A stretch of DNA of 51,348 nucleotides from an uncultured Collinsella sp. (GCA_900541855.1 UQLD01000017.1:1-51348); one strand, 5' to 3'; shown: positions 8,191 to 18,137, counted from the stretch's first letter. Numbers and translations: made by a program. Notes: a model not told the origin generated them from the sequence alone.

Positions 8191-8973
8191 CTAGCGACCT
8201 CCGGCCAGCACCAGATCCTGCAGCGCCGAGTAGACCTCGACGCGGCGCGGATCGTCCTGCTTGTCGATGAGCAGCGCCATGGCACCGCGGATATCACCCT
8301 TGGGCGCGCCCTCGAGCGTATCCATAAACTCGTTGGCCAGGTCGCGGCCGTAACGGTAGCCGCTCATGGCGCGAGCTTCGCGCTCGATGGCAACACGCAG
8401 CTTGTACGGCACGCCGGGGTGCAGGATATCGGCCTGCTCGCCGGCGGCCTCCACCGTGGTCTCGGCATGGAGCTTTTGGTCCAGCAGACCGAGCGCCATG
8501 GCAAAGCCGTAGACGGTCTGCGCGGGGCTGGGCGGGCAGCCGGGGATGTAGACATCGACCGGCAGAATCTTATCCGTGCCGCCCCAGACGCAGTAGTTGT
8601 CGTAGAAGATGCCGCCGGTGCAGCCGCACGCGCCATAGGACACCACGATCTTGGGATCGGGTGCGGCCTCAAAGGCGCGCAGGGCCGGCATGCGCATGGC
8701 ACGCGTCACGGCACCGGTGTACAGCAGCACATCGGCGTGACGGGGCGAGGGCACGACCTTGATGCCAAAGCGCTCGACGTCGAAGACGGGCGTGATGGAA
8801 CCGAAGATCTCGATCTCGCAGCCGTTGCAGCCGCCGCAGTCGACACGGTAGACATACACCGAGCGCTTGATCTTCTTAAGAAGGGTCGCCTTGGCCTTCT
8901 CGATGCTCTCGTCGAGCTCGATCTTGGTCGGGCGGTACTGAAGCCGCTCGGGCAAAAGCGTGGGTTCGGCCAT
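8191..8973 (-). CDS. hyfI: Group-4 NiFe hydrogenase small subunit (HyfI/HycG)
   Basis: This is the iron-sulfur small subunit that passes electrons to the NiFe centre, homologous to NuoB. The 260 residues include the cluster ligands CGGCNGCE (about residue 46), GACGCTGG and PGCPPSP. The motif set is that of the N2-type proximal cluster. A C-terminal extension of about 90 residues beyond the usual NuoB core is present, as in HycG. The gene sits two bases downstream of hyfH and abuts hycH, in a tightly packed operon. Confidence 0.95.
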   Translation of the reverse strand: MAEPTLLPERLQYRPTKIELDESIEKAKATLLKKIKRSVYVYRVDCGGCNGCEIEIFGSITPVFDVERFGIKVVPSPRHADVLLYTGAVTRAMRMPALRAFEAAPDPKIVVSYGACGCTGGIFYDNYCVWGGTDKILPVDVYIPGCPPSPAQTVYGFAMALGLLDQKLHAETTVEAAGEQADILHPGVPYKLRVAIEREARAMSGYRYGRDLANEFMDTLEGAPKGDIRGAMALLIDKQDDPRRVEVYSALQDLVLAGGR

Positions 8974-8975
8974 GG

Positions 8976-9692
8976 TTACTCCTCCTTCGTATCAAAATCC
9001 ATGATGATGCCCTCGACCGGCGCCGGACCGGCGGGAATCTCGGGCGCATCGGGGTTGAGCTCGCGGTCAATATACTCCGGGTTCACGCCGTGGCCGCCCA
9101 GATACTCCATGCCGGGGCCCTGGGGCTCACCGGACGTAAGCGTCTCGTTGGCAGCCATGCCGTGCGCGTTGCCGGTCTTTACGGCCGAGGCGGCGCGCAG
9201 GGCGTCGAGCTCGCGCTTGCACTCCTGGCACATACCGACGGTACGGGCGGCTTGGATGGCCTCCATGCCGCCGGTCTTTTGCAGCAGGCGCTTGGCGTAG
9301 TCGATCTCCTTGTGCGGGGCAAACTGCTTACCGCAACGCGAGCAGTGCTCGAGCGTATAGACGCTCTTGCTGGTAAGGTCGTCCTTGCTCATGACGGCCA
9401 GCTCAAACTCCTCGGTGAGCTTGATGGCCTCCATGGGGCAGGCTTCCTCGCAGCGGCCGCAGAAGATGCAGCGGCCGTAGTCAATCGACCAGGTGATGGT
9501 ATCGGCCGCAAGGTCGGTGTCCATGCGAATGGCATCGGCCGGGCACGCCACGCCGCAGGCACCACACGCAATGCAGAGCTCGGCATTGTGCTCGGGCTTG
9601 CCGCGCATGTCCTTGTTGGTGGGGAACGGCGCAAACGGATACTTGACCGTCGCGTCGCCGGCCTTGGCGTTAACCTTCCAAAGCTTCAGCAT
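8976..9692 (-). CDS. hyfH: Hydrogenase-4 ferredoxin subunit (HyfH/HycF)
   Basis: This NuoI-like protein has two [4Fe-4S] clusters and links electron-entry proteins to the NiFe module. The 238-residue product begins MLKLWKVNAKAG. It has two CxxCxxCxxxCP motifs, CIACGACGVACP and CIFCGRCEEACP (residues about 42-100). A further CSRCG...CQEC pair in the C-terminal half could bind an extra metal. The start at 9692 lies one base after the hyfG stop; a longer in-frame reading upstream lies inside hyfG and is not used. Confidence 0.93.
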   Translation of the reverse strand: MLKLWKVNAKAGDATVKYPFAPFPTNKDMRGKPEHNAELCIACGACGVACPADAIRMDTDLAADTITWSIDYGRCIFCGRCEEACPMEAIKLTEEFELAVMSKDDLTSKSVYTLEHCSRCGKQFAPHKEIDYAKRLLQKTGGMEAIQAARTVGMCQECKRELDALRAASAVKTGNAHGMAANETLTSGEPQGPGMEYLGGHGVNPEYIDRELNPDAPEIPAGPAPVEGIIMDFDTKEE

Positions 9693-9693
9693 A

Positions 9694-11466
9694 TTAGAGC
9701 GCCTCCTCATCGAGCGGAGCGGCCATGGTGCCCTCGCCCGCAAGCGGCGACTTGTCGCGCCAGACGTTCTCGAACTGCTCCTTGTCGAGCACGTGGTCGC
9801 GCTTGGCGGCGACATCGGTCACCGTCACGCGGTCGGTGCAGGAGTAGCACGGGTCGAGCGAGCCGACGATCAGCGCCGCGTCGCCCACGGTGTTGCCGCG
9901 GAACATGTAGCGCAGGACCGGCCAGTTGCTGTACGTAGCGGCCTTGGCGCGCCAGCGGTAGCACTTCTGGTTGTTGCCGAGCATGGCCCAGTGCACATCC
10001 TCGCCGCGCGGCGCCTCGGTGGCACCGATGGCGTACTTGTGCGGGGTGTACTCCCAATCCGTGGTGAGGATGGGGCCCGACGGGCAGTTCTCGAGCATGG
10101 TCTCGATCATGTCGATCGAATCGTAGACCTCCTGGATGCGAACGGCGGTACGGCCGAAGGCATCGCAGGTGTCGGCCGTAGCGGCGTGCATCTTTTGAAC
10201 GTCCGGATCGGCGTAGCCGTCGAAGGGATGGTCAAAGCGCACGTCGCGGGCATAGCCCGAGCCACGCATGAGCGGGCCGACCGGCGAGAAGTCGCGAGCG
10301 ATCTTGCGGTCCAGAATGCCGATACCGCTCGTACGCTCGATAAAATTGGGCGTGGAGAGCAAGACGTCGACGAGCTCCTGAACCTCGGAGCGCAGCTGGT
10401 GGATGGTCGTGAGCGTGGAGAGCTTCTGCTCGGCCAAAATGTCGCGACGCACGCCGCCGATCACGTTGAGGCCGTAGGTCTTGCGGTGACCGGAGAGCTT
10501 CTCGGCCAGGTCCATGGACTTCTCGCGGACGCGGAAGAACTGCTGGAAGCCGGAGTCGAAGCCCGTGTAGTGCGACGCCAGACCAATGTTGAGCAGATGC
10601 GAGTGCAGGCGCTCGACCTCGAGCATGATGGCGCGGATGTACTGGGCGCGCGGCGGGACATGAATGCCCTGGGCGCGCTCGACGGCCTCGGCATAGGCCA
10701 CCGAGTGGGCGCAGCCGCAGATGCCGCAGATGCGGTCGGCGAGGAACGTGACGGCGTCATAGTTCAGGCGCGTCTCGGCGACCTTCTCCATGCCGCGGTG
10801 CACGTAGAACAGACGGTAGTCGGCGTCGACGATCGTCTCGCCCTCGACAAACAGGCGGAAGTGGCCGGGCTCGTCGGAGGTAATGTGCAGCGGGCCCATG
10901 GGGACGAGCGTCGTCTCCTTGCCCTTGGTATCGGCCAAGAACTCGTAGTTTTCCATGTCGCTCGCGGGAGCGGGACGGAAGCGGTAGTCCATGGAGTCCT
11001 TGCGCAGCGGGTACAGGCCGCTGGGCCAGTCATCGGGCAGTACCAGGCGGCGACGGTCGGGCAGACCCTCGGGGATCAGGCCGAACATGTCGCGCAGCTC
11101 GCGCTCGCCCCACACGCAGGCGGGGACGAACGGCGTCACGGACGGGAACGTCATCTTGGCGGGATCGACCTCGGTGCGCACGGTCACCCAGCCGGGGTCC
11201 TCCCCCTCCATGGAGATGACATAGTACACGGCGTAACGGCCGCACAGACTGCGCTCGTCGTTGCCGATGATCACGGGAATCCAGCCGTAGCGCTCGTAAT
11301 ACAGGTAGTGGACGGCCTCGGGCAGCTTGTCCTGCTTGACGGTGATCGTCAGCTGGTCCTCGCACTGCCACTCGACCTTCTCGATAGCGCCCGGCACTGC
11401 AGCACGCAGGGCCTCGACGTGGCTTTCGCAGCGACGAGCGTAGTCCTTCTTTTCAGGTTCTGCCAT
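9694..11466 (-). CDS. hyfG: Group-4 NiFe hydrogenase large subunit (HyfG/HycE)
   Basis: This is the H2-producing catalytic subunit of formate hydrogenlyase. The 590-residue protein has an N-terminal NuoC-like domain (to about residue 170) fused to a NuoD-like domain. The four nickel-binding cysteines lie in RICGICGCAH (L1) and DPCYSCTDR (L2), so it is a true hydrogenase and not a complex I-like relative. After CTDR there are 44 residues, longer than the 32-residue tail of E. coli HycE; HycI would cut after the arginine. Gaps to neighbours are one to four bases. Confidence 0.97.
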   Translation of the reverse strand: MAEPEKKDYARRCESHVEALRAAVPGAIEKVEWQCEDQLTITVKQDKLPEAVHYLYYERYGWIPVIIGNDERSLCGRYAVYYVISMEGEDPGWVTVRTEVDPAKMTFPSVTPFVPACVWGERELRDMFGLIPEGLPDRRRLVLPDDWPSGLYPLRKDSMDYRFRPAPASDMENYEFLADTKGKETTLVPMGPLHITSDEPGHFRLFVEGETIVDADYRLFYVHRGMEKVAETRLNYDAVTFLADRICGICGCAHSVAYAEAVERAQGIHVPPRAQYIRAIMLEVERLHSHLLNIGLASHYTGFDSGFQQFFRVREKSMDLAEKLSGHRKTYGLNVIGGVRRDILAEQKLSTLTTIHQLRSEVQELVDVLLSTPNFIERTSGIGILDRKIARDFSPVGPLMRGSGYARDVRFDHPFDGYADPDVQKMHAATADTCDAFGRTAVRIQEVYDSIDMIETMLENCPSGPILTTDWEYTPHKYAIGATEAPRGEDVHWAMLGNNQKCYRWRAKAATYSNWPVLRYMFRGNTVGDAALIVGSLDPCYSCTDRVTVTDVAAKRDHVLDKEQFENVWRDKSPLAGEGTMAAPLDEEAL

Positions 11467-11470
11467 GGTG

Positions 11471-13036
11471 CTAATTCACCTCACTTGTCTTGGTCTGGGA
11501 ACTGAACACCATGCGGTAGAGAGGGGCCTCGTGGAGCTCTTCGACGCTCTGGTTCAAAACGACGGACGTTGCATCCTCGACGCCGCTCGTGATGGCGACC
11601 GGGGTGGCGATACCGAACCACATGACCACGATCGCGAGGGCGATCTCGGGGATGATCATGAGGGCGGGCACCTCGTGGCGCTTCATGCCCTCGGGCGCCT
11701 TGCCGAAGATGGACTTGAGCGCGATGCCGGTAAGGGCGAAGTACACGCCGGTGAGGCCGATGGCCACGAGCACGACCACCCAGATGGGACCGGACTGAAC
11801 GCCGGCCACGAAGGTGAGGAACTCGGAGATGAACAGGGCGAACGGCGGGAAGGCGGCGAGCGCGAGCAGGGCGATGATGGTGAGCGCTGCCGTGACGGGA
11901 GCGATCTCGACGACGCCCTTGATCTTGTTCAGGTCGCGGGTGTGGTAGATGTGCTGGATGTTACCGGCCATGCAGAAGGCGAGCGCCTTCGTGAAGCCGT
12001 GGAAGATGCAGTGCAGCAGGCAGGCGGCGATACCGAGCGGGCCACCGATACCCAGGCACAGCGCGACCACGCCGACGTTGTCGACGGAGGAGTACGCGAA
12101 GCGGCGCTTGATATCGTCCTGCTTGAAGATGCACAGGGCAGCCACCAGGATGGACAGCGTGCCCAGGATGAGCAGGAGCGTTCGCGGATAGGTGTCGCCC
12201 ACCGTGATGATGGACAGGGAGTAGAAGCGGATGATCACCAGCATGGCGCACTTGAGCAGCACGCCCGAGAGCAGCGCGGAGACCGGGCTCGGAGCCTGGG
12301 AGTGCGCGTCGGGCAGCCAGGTGTGCATGGGGAACAGGCCCGCCTTGGTGCCGAAGCCGATGACGATGAACGCGAACGCGAGGCGCACGAGCATCGGGTC
12401 GAACTGGTCGGCGTAGGGCATGATGGAGGTGAGGAAGGCGGCCTCATGCGCGTTGGGCATGATATCGGCGGCGTTCGCGTAGATGAGCAGCGTGCCGAAC
12501 AGGCCGAAGGCCACACCGGCGGTGCAGACCATCGCGTACTTCCAAGACGCCTCGAGCGCCTGCTTGTTCTTGTAGATGCCCACGAGGAACACGGTCGACA
12601 GCGTAGTGGCCTCGACCGCCGCCCAGGTGAGGATGATGTTGTTGGACAGGCAGGCGAGCAGCATCGTGAAGACGAACAGGCTGAACAGCGCGTAGTACTG
12701 CTTGGTGCGCTCGGCCGGCATGGTCTTCTCCTCGATATCGATCTTGATATAGGAGATGGAGTACACGCCGGTGATGAACCCGATGATGCCTACCAGAAGG
12801 ACGAAGATCGACGAGAGCGAATCGAGATGGAGCCACGGGCCCAAAGCGTCGATATTCTGCCCGCTCGAGAGCATGGTTCCCGCGGTGACGACCGAAAGGA
12901 CAAGGGTCGCCGCGACGGAGATGGTGTTGAGCCCCGCGAAGACGTTGTAGGACGTCGTCTTGGGGAGCGCAGCCATAATCAGGGAGAACACGAGAGGACA
13001 AGCGAGCAGGGCGACCGTCAGCATTGAAACATCCAT
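11471..13036 (-). CDS. hyfF: Hydrogenase-4 membrane subunit HyfF (NuoL/M/N-like)
   Basis: This 521-residue antiporter-like integral membrane protein has about 14 hydrophobic segments. The Mrp/Nuo core includes AAVEATTLSTVFLVG (the key TM5 glutamate), FGTKAGLFPMHTWLPDAH (TM7 lysine and quinone-side loop) and DDIKRRFAYSSVDNVG. These charged residues are those used for ion translocation in complex I, so a pumping role is plausible. It is the last of the membrane genes before the catalytic subunits, as in hyf of E. coli. Confidence 0.93.
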   Translation of the reverse strand: MDVSMLTVALLACPLVFSLIMAALPKTTSYNVFAGLNTISVAATLVLSVVTAGTMLSSGQNIDALGPWLHLDSLSSIFVLLVGIIGFITGVYSISYIKIDIEEKTMPAERTKQYYALFSLFVFTMLLACLSNNIILTWAAVEATTLSTVFLVGIYKNKQALEASWKYAMVCTAGVAFGLFGTLLIYANAADIMPNAHEAAFLTSIMPYADQFDPMLVRLAFAFIVIGFGTKAGLFPMHTWLPDAHSQAPSPVSALLSGVLLKCAMLVIIRFYSLSIITVGDTYPRTLLLILGTLSILVAALCIFKQDDIKRRFAYSSVDNVGVVALCLGIGGPLGIAACLLHCIFHGFTKALAFCMAGNIQHIYHTRDLNKIKGVVEIAPVTAALTIIALLALAAFPPFALFISEFLTFVAGVQSGPIWVVVLVAIGLTGVYFALTGIALKSIFGKAPEGMKRHEVPALMIIPEIALAIVVMWFGIATPVAITSGVEDATSVVLNQSVEELHEAPLYRMVFSSQTKTSEVN

Positions 13037-13039
13037 GGC

Positions 13040-13693
13040 CTACCCCTTCAATTCGGTCAGGTCGTGGGAGTCGAGCGACTTGGTGTCGTTCCAAATCCTC
13101 ACGACGACGGCGGACATGATGATGACGGCGAAGATGGCGTCGGTGGCGATGCCGATCTCGATGATCTCGGGGGCCGTGGGCGCGAGCAGAGCGAGCGTCA
13201 CGTGGCTACCGTTCTCCATAAGGCAGTACCCGAAGATCTGCTTGAGGATGTTGCGCTGGGAGATGATGCACGTGAGGCCGACGAAGAAGTGCGCGAAGCT
13301 GATGGCGAGGGCCGGAGTGGCCACCTCGGCGGTGGGCAGGCTCAGGCGCGTGACCACCGCGAAGCAGACGGCCACCTCCAGACCGGTGAGGATGATGGTC
13401 CAGGCCGGCTTGATGGAGGAGGTCAGCGTGCTATCGGCAGGCGAACCCATCTTCTTGTAGGCACGGTTGAGAATGAACGGAACGAGGATCACCTTGGTGA
13501 CGAAGGCCGACGCGGCCCACATGAGAAGCTCGGTGGCACCGGTGGTGAGGCCCAGGGTGAGCAGCACGCCCACCAGGACAACCGACTGGATCGCGTACCA
13601 CTTGATGGCGGACGGGATGGTCTTCGAGACGACCACCATGGTGGAGGTCACGATCAGAAGACCGCCCAGGATATTGACTAACGAATAACCCAT
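13040..13693 (-). CDS. hyfE: Hydrogenase-4 membrane subunit HyfE
   Basis: This small integral membrane subunit of 217 residues has about seven hydrophobic segments and is related to HyfE and to the MnhC/NuoK-type subunits. It has the pattern SFAHFFVGLTCIISQRN, then IFGYCLMENGSH in mid-protein, where the glutamate is the conserved acidic residue. It is present in hyf-type (FHL-2) operons and absent from hyc-type (FHL-1) ones, which places this locus in the larger, possibly energy-conserving class. Confidence 0.9.
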   Translation of the reverse strand: MGYSLVNILGGLLIVTSTMVVVSKTIPSAIKWYAIQSVVLVGVLLTLGLTTGATELLMWAASAFVTKVILVPFILNRAYKKMGSPADSTLTSSIKPAWTIILTGLEVAVCFAVVTRLSLPTAEVATPALAISFAHFFVGLTCIISQRNILKQIFGYCLMENGSHVTLALLAPTAPEIIEIGIATDAIFAVIIMSAVVVRIWNDTKSLDSHDLTELKG

Positions 13694-13703
13694 GTCCTAC
13701 CTC

Positions 13704-15161
13704 CTAACCCATCCAACTAGAGGACAGAGGACCGGCGACGACGACCATGATCATGAGGACGACGAACACGAACGCCATGGCGCGCGGAAGGGGCTGGCCG
13801 GCGGCCACGGTCTCGCTCGGCTCACCGGGCAGGACCTTACCCATCCAACGCAGGAACCATGCGAAGGTGGCGACGGTCTCGACGACCATGACGCACACGA
13901 GGACAAAGATGACCGTGTTGGTAGCACCAACCGCGAAGCCACCGGAAATGATCTGGAACTTGGAAAAGAACGTGCTCATGGGGGGCACGCCGGCGATAGC
14001 GGTCGCGGCGACCGCAAAGCCCACGCCCGTGACCGGGTACTTCTTCATGAGGCCCTGGATCTTGGGCAGCATACGGGTTCCCAGCGTGAAGCTGAGAGAG
14101 CCAGCGATGAGGAAGAACAGGGTCTTGGTGAACGCGTGGTTGAAGATGTGCTCGACGGCGCCGTTAAACGCCATCTGGCTTCCGAACACGGAGAGGCCCA
14201 GGCCAAAGAACACGTAGGCGAGCTGCGCGATCGTCGAGAAGGCGAGCAGGCGCTTCATATCCTTCTGGGGCAGGTACATGAGGAAGCCGAAGAGCATGGT
14301 CACGACGGCGTCGATGATGGCGACCCAACCGACGATCTCGGGGATATCGCCGGCGCTCGCAAGAGCGCGGGCGAACACGCACACGCCGACCTTAACCATG
14401 GACGCGCCATGAAGGTAGGCGGAAACGGGCGTGGGGGCCTCCATTGCGGAGGGCAGCCACATGTAGAGCGGGAACTGGGCGGACTTGGCCCAAGCAGCGA
14501 ACAGGATGAGCAGCAGCACGACGGTCTTCATACCGGAATCGAGCTGGGAGATCGCGCTCAGCGCGAACGTGCCGGTTCCGGCGAACAGGAAGGCCGCGCC
14601 GATGTAGAGTCCCAGAGCGCCGATATGGGTGATGATGAGCGCCTTCACACCGGCCTTCTTGGCCGTGGGCGTCATGTAGTAGCTGATGAGGCCCCAGGAG
14701 CACACACCGGTGATCTCGAAGAAAACGAGCTGGCCGACGATGGTGGAGCTGTAGGCGAGACCGGCCATGGCGCCGATGAACGTGGAGAAGTACACGTAGA
14801 AGCGACGACGGGGCGCGTCGGGATGCTCCTTATTCTTATCGCTCATGTACGGGAACGAATAGATGACGACGAGCAGGCCGATAGCGACGAACGCGGGTGC
14901 GAGCAGCGTGCTCATCCGGTCGAATATGAAGCCCATGACCAAGGTCTGGCCCATACTCGCCCAGGTTACATCGACCGCGTTCATGCCGTTTCCGGCAAAC
15001 GTCGCGGCCAAGCCAACGGAAGCGACCGTGGCGATGCCGCCGGCAAAGGCGCAGATCCATTTAGCGTAGGGACGCGGCAGCATGACGATGAGCAGGGAGC
15101 CCAGCATGGGGACGGCGATCGCCACCATGGCAAAGAGGGACAAGCTCGATTCGATTGACAT
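13704..15161 (-). CDS. hyfD: Hydrogenase-4 membrane subunit HyfD (NuoL/M/N-like)
   Basis: This is the second of the antiporter-like subunits, 485 residues with about 14 hydrophobic segments. The Nuo core is visible: VFFEITGVCSWGLISYY (TM5 glutamate), AAWAKSAQFPLYMWLPSAMEAPTPVSAYLH (TM7 lysine and loop) and QKDMKRLLAFSTIAQLAYV. It is preceded by hyfC with 16 bases between and followed by hyfE after 10 bases. HyfD and HyfF are extra pumping-type subunits that distinguish this complex from the simpler Hyc enzyme. Confidence 0.93.
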   Translation of the reverse strand: MSIESSLSLFAMVAIAVPMLGSLLIVMLPRPYAKWICAFAGGIATVASVGLAATFAGNGMNAVDVTWASMGQTLVMGFIFDRMSTLLAPAFVAIGLLVVIYSFPYMSDKNKEHPDAPRRRFYVYFSTFIGAMAGLAYSSTIVGQLVFFEITGVCSWGLISYYMTPTAKKAGVKALIITHIGALGLYIGAAFLFAGTGTFALSAISQLDSGMKTVVLLLILFAAWAKSAQFPLYMWLPSAMEAPTPVSAYLHGASMVKVGVCVFARALASAGDIPEIVGWVAIIDAVVTMLFGFLMYLPQKDMKRLLAFSTIAQLAYVFFGLGLSVFGSQMAFNGAVEHIFNHAFTKTLFFLIAGSLSFTLGTRMLPKIQGLMKKYPVTGVGFAVAATAIAGVPPMSTFFSKFQIISGGFAVGATNTVIFVLVCVMVVETVATFAWFLRWMGKVLPGEPSETVAAGQPLPRAMAFVFVVLMIMVVVAGPLSSSWMG

Positions 15162-15177
15162 AGTTTCTCCCTTCTCC

Positions 15178-16101
15178 CTACACGCCTACGACGACGAAGA
15201 CGAACGCGAGGACCGCGATGCCGACGACGGCCCAGGTCTGGTTACCGAGCACCTTGAAGCGCGAACGGGAAACGGAGTTCTCGAGCACGCCGCAGACGAC
15301 GAAATCGACCAGGCACTTGACGAGGAAGACGACGGCGCCCACGAGAGCGGTGACGCCGATGGTCGCGGGCTCTCCCCAGGGGATGAAGATGGAGGTGAAC
15401 CAAGCGACGACCACGACCTGCTTCATGCCCATGGCGAGCTTCATCATGGCCAGGGACGGGCCGGAGAGCTCGGCGAGCGGGCCCTCCTGGAGCTCCTGCT
15501 CGGCTTCGGCCTGATCGAACGGAAGCTTGCCGAGCTCCATGTAACAGGCGGCCGCGAAGGCGACGCCGGCGAGGATAACGGCGACGACGCTCGAGACGTT
15601 GCCCGTAACGATGTGCTGACCCATGGTCGCAATGTCCGTGGAGCCGCACACGATGGCGACGGTGAACAGCGCGATGAGCATGGACGGCTCGATGAGCACG
15701 CTCATGAGGAGCTCGCGGATACCGCCGAAGCCCGCGTAGGCGTTGGAGGAATCCACGCCGGACAGCGCGAAGAAGAAGCGGGGCAGCGCGAGCGCGTACA
15801 TGATGGTGATGGCGTCACCAAAGACGGGCATGGGGCTCTGGAGCGTGAACATGGGCAGGCCCATGGCGAGCATAAACGACACCGCGAGGAACAGCGGCGG
15901 CATGATGCGCAGTACGAAGCTCGAGTCGGAACTCACGGACTCGGGACGCGCCATGAGCTTCGCGAGGTCCCGGTAATCCTGAAGGATGGACGGACCGCGG
16001 CGATTGTGCATCTTCGCGCGAATCACACGGGCGAGGCCGGAGAAGAAGGGCGCGACCAGCATGACCACGAGGCCCTGCGCCATCGCAAGAACGATGTTCA
16101 T
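15178..16101 (-). CDS. hyfC: Hydrogenase-4 membrane anchor HyfC/HycD (NuoH-like)
   Basis: This 307-residue NuoH-type subunit anchors the soluble arm to the membrane. The protein starts MNIVLAMAQGLVVM and has about eight hydrophobic segments. Family motifs include RAKMHNRRGPSILQDYRDLAKL and the acidic loop ELGKLPFDQAEAEQELQEGP, which contacts the quinone-like cavity. A much longer in-frame reading starts inside hyfB; the ATG at 16101 is preferred because it matches the family N-terminus and is preceded by the purine run GGGGAGAGGA. Confidence 0.94.
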   Translation of the reverse strand: MNIVLAMAQGLVVMLVAPFFSGLARVIRAKMHNRRGPSILQDYRDLAKLMARPESVSSDSSFVLRIMPPLFLAVSFMLAMGLPMFTLQSPMPVFGDAITIMYALALPRFFFALSGVDSSNAYAGFGGIRELLMSVLIEPSMLIALFTVAIVCGSTDIATMGQHIVTGNVSSVVAVILAGVAFAAACYMELGKLPFDQAEAEQELQEGPLAELSGPSLAMMKLAMGMKQVVVVAWFTSIFIPWGEPATIGVTALVGAVVFLVKCLVDFVVCGVLENSVSRSRFKVLGNQTWAVVGIAVLAFVFVVVGV

Positions 16102-16118
16102 AATATCCTCTCCCCTCT

Positions 16119-18137
16119 CTAGACCATGACCACGGCGAGCACGAGGAAGACCACGAGCGCCGCGACGATGTAGCAGATGTATACGGAGTAGTTGCCGCCC
16201 TCGATCTTGGAGGCGAGGCCGGCCAGCTTGTCGGCACCCTCGCTCGGTGCATCGACCAGGAAACGGTCGGGCAGGGGCTCGACGCCCTGGGCGACACCGG
16301 TGAGCTTCTGGAACACGTGCGCGATGGACCAGCAGATCTTGGTGCATACCTCGCGCAGGGTGTAGAGCGGGCCCATGAAGAGTTCGACGTCGGACGCGAA
16401 GCTCGTGGCGACGACGGGCATGTGCTCGTTGGGCTCGTAGCCGCACGCCCAAGGGTCGGTCTTCTTAGCGGGGGCCTTGGCGCCGAGGCAGGACCTCAAC
16501 GCGAACGCGAGGCCGGTGAGGACCACGAGCGCGATGGCGATCGCGGGGGTGGAGGTGGCGGCACCGGAAATCTCGTTCACGAGAGACACGCCCGAGGTGG
16601 CTGTGACGGCGGAGCCGGCAAGCACGCTCTGGGCGACGTCGCCCAGAACCGGGGCGATGACCGGGGAGCCGATTCCCAGTACCACGCAGATGGCCGCGAG
16701 GAGCATCTGCGAGAACAACATCGGAGCCGGGGACTCCTTGGCGTTCGCGGCCTCCTGGGAACGAGGGCTGCTCGCGAACGAGACGCCGTAGGCCTTCACG
16801 AAGCACGTGACGGCCAGGGCACCGGTGATGGCGAGGGCGGCCGCGGAGGCGACGGCGAACACCATGACGACCGGGTCGGAGAGCGTCGAGATGTTGAACA
16901 GGGACTGGTAGGTGAACCACTCGGAAACGAAGCCGTTGAGCGGCGGGATGGCCGAGATGGCAAGGGCACCGATGAGGAAGCAGACGGCCGTGACCGGCAT
17001 GCGGCGGAACAGACCGCCCATCTTCTCCATGTTGCGCGTACCCGTGGCATAGAGCAGGGAGCCCGCGCCGAGGAACAGCTCGCCCTTGAACATGGCGTGG
17101 TTGAGCGTGTGGTAGAGGGCGGCCATGAGCGCGATCGTCGCGATGACGTCGTTGCCCAGGGCGTGCGCCGTCATGGACGCGCCGACACCGAGCAAGATGA
17201 TGCCGATGTTCTCGACGGAGTGATAGGCAAGCAGGCGCTTGATGTCGTGCTCGTGGAGGGCGTAGACGACACCCAGGACCGACGAGATGGATCCGAAGAC
17301 CAGGACCATGAGGCCCCACCAGAGCTGGACGCCCGAACCCGCGAGCAGGTCGAGACCGACCTTGAGGATTCCCAGGATGCCGATCTTGATCATGCCGCCG
17401 GACATGAGGGCGGACACGTTGGACGGCGCCTCGGGGTGCGCCTGGGGCAGCCAGGAGTGCAGCGGAATGATACCGGCCTTCGCGCCAAATCCGAAGAACG
17501 CGAGGACGAAGCACGCGGAGGAGACGGCGGGTCCAAAGTCATGCGTACGGAAATCACTGAAGCTGAAAGAACCGCCCACGCCGTTGGTCATGAGCAGGAA
17601 GCTCGCCATGATGAGAACGAAGCCCACGTGCGCGATGACGAAGTAGAGCCAACCGCCCCTAATGGAGTTCTTGTTCTCCTCGATAACGACAAGGAAGTAG
17701 CTCGTAAGGGACATGAGCTCAAAGGCGACCAGGAACCAGAACACGTTGTCGGCGGTGATGACGAGCATCATCGAGGCGACGAAGGTGTTCATAAAGAAGC
17801 CGGCGCGCCCGACCTTGCCCGGGTACTCGTCGAAGTAGGACAGACCGTAGATGAAGCCCGCAAAGGCGAGAATCGAGATGAGGACCACGATCAGGCCCGC
17901 AAGGCCGTTGAGCAAGAGCTCGAGACGGGCGAACGGGAAGAAGAAGACCGTGTTGAGGGACGAAACGTCGCCAAGCACGGCCTCGAGGCCCGCGATGAAC
18001 GACAGCACGGCCGCGACGGCGCCGATCAGGCAGCCGGCGGTCTTGGCGGCGTTATCGGCCTTGATCAGCAGAACCGAGGCGAGCGCACCGATGCACGAGA
18101 CGGCAAGCGATGCGATAAACAGCGTCATGCTATCCAT
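16119..18137 (-). CDS. hyfB: Hydrogenase-4 membrane subunit HyfB/HycC (NuoL-like)
   Basis: This is the largest membrane subunit, 672 residues with about 16 hydrophobic segments. The antiporter-like core carries FWFLVAFELMSLTSYFLV (TM5 glutamate), FGAKAGIIPLHSWLPQAHPEAPSNVSALMSG (TM7 lysine and loop) and HDIKRLLAYHSVENIG. The C-terminal 180 residues hold extra hydrophobic segments and a DPWACGYEPNE stretch, as in HycC/HyfB. The start overlaps the hyfA stop by eight bases. Confidence 0.94.
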   Translation of the reverse strand: MDSMTLFIASLAVSCIGALASVLLIKADNAAKTAGCLIGAVAAVLSFIAGLEAVLGDVSSLNTVFFFPFARLELLLNGLAGLIVVLISILAFAGFIYGLSYFDEYPGKVGRAGFFMNTFVASMMLVITADNVFWFLVAFELMSLTSYFLVVIEENKNSIRGGWLYFVIAHVGFVLIMASFLLMTNGVGGSFSFSDFRTHDFGPAVSSACFVLAFFGFGAKAGIIPLHSWLPQAHPEAPSNVSALMSGGMIKIGILGILKVGLDLLAGSGVQLWWGLMVLVFGSISSVLGVVYALHEHDIKRLLAYHSVENIGIILLGVGASMTAHALGNDVIATIALMAALYHTLNHAMFKGELFLGAGSLLYATGTRNMEKMGGLFRRMPVTAVCFLIGALAISAIPPLNGFVSEWFTYQSLFNISTLSDPVVMVFAVASAAALAITGALAVTCFVKAYGVSFASSPRSQEAANAKESPAPMLFSQMLLAAICVVLGIGSPVIAPVLGDVAQSVLAGSAVTATSGVSLVNEISGAATSTPAIAIALVVLTGLAFALRSCLGAKAPAKKTDPWACGYEPNEHMPVVATSFASDVELFMGPLYTLREVCTKICWSIAHVFQKLTGVAQGVEPLPDRFLVDAPSEGADKLAGLASKIEGGNYSVYICYIVAALVVFLVLAVVMV

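Noticed and set aside
15178..16452. 424-residue HyfC with a 117-residue N-terminal extension
   Set aside because: The extra part lies inside hyfB in another frame and is arginine-rich shadow sequence; the ATG at 16101 fits the family.
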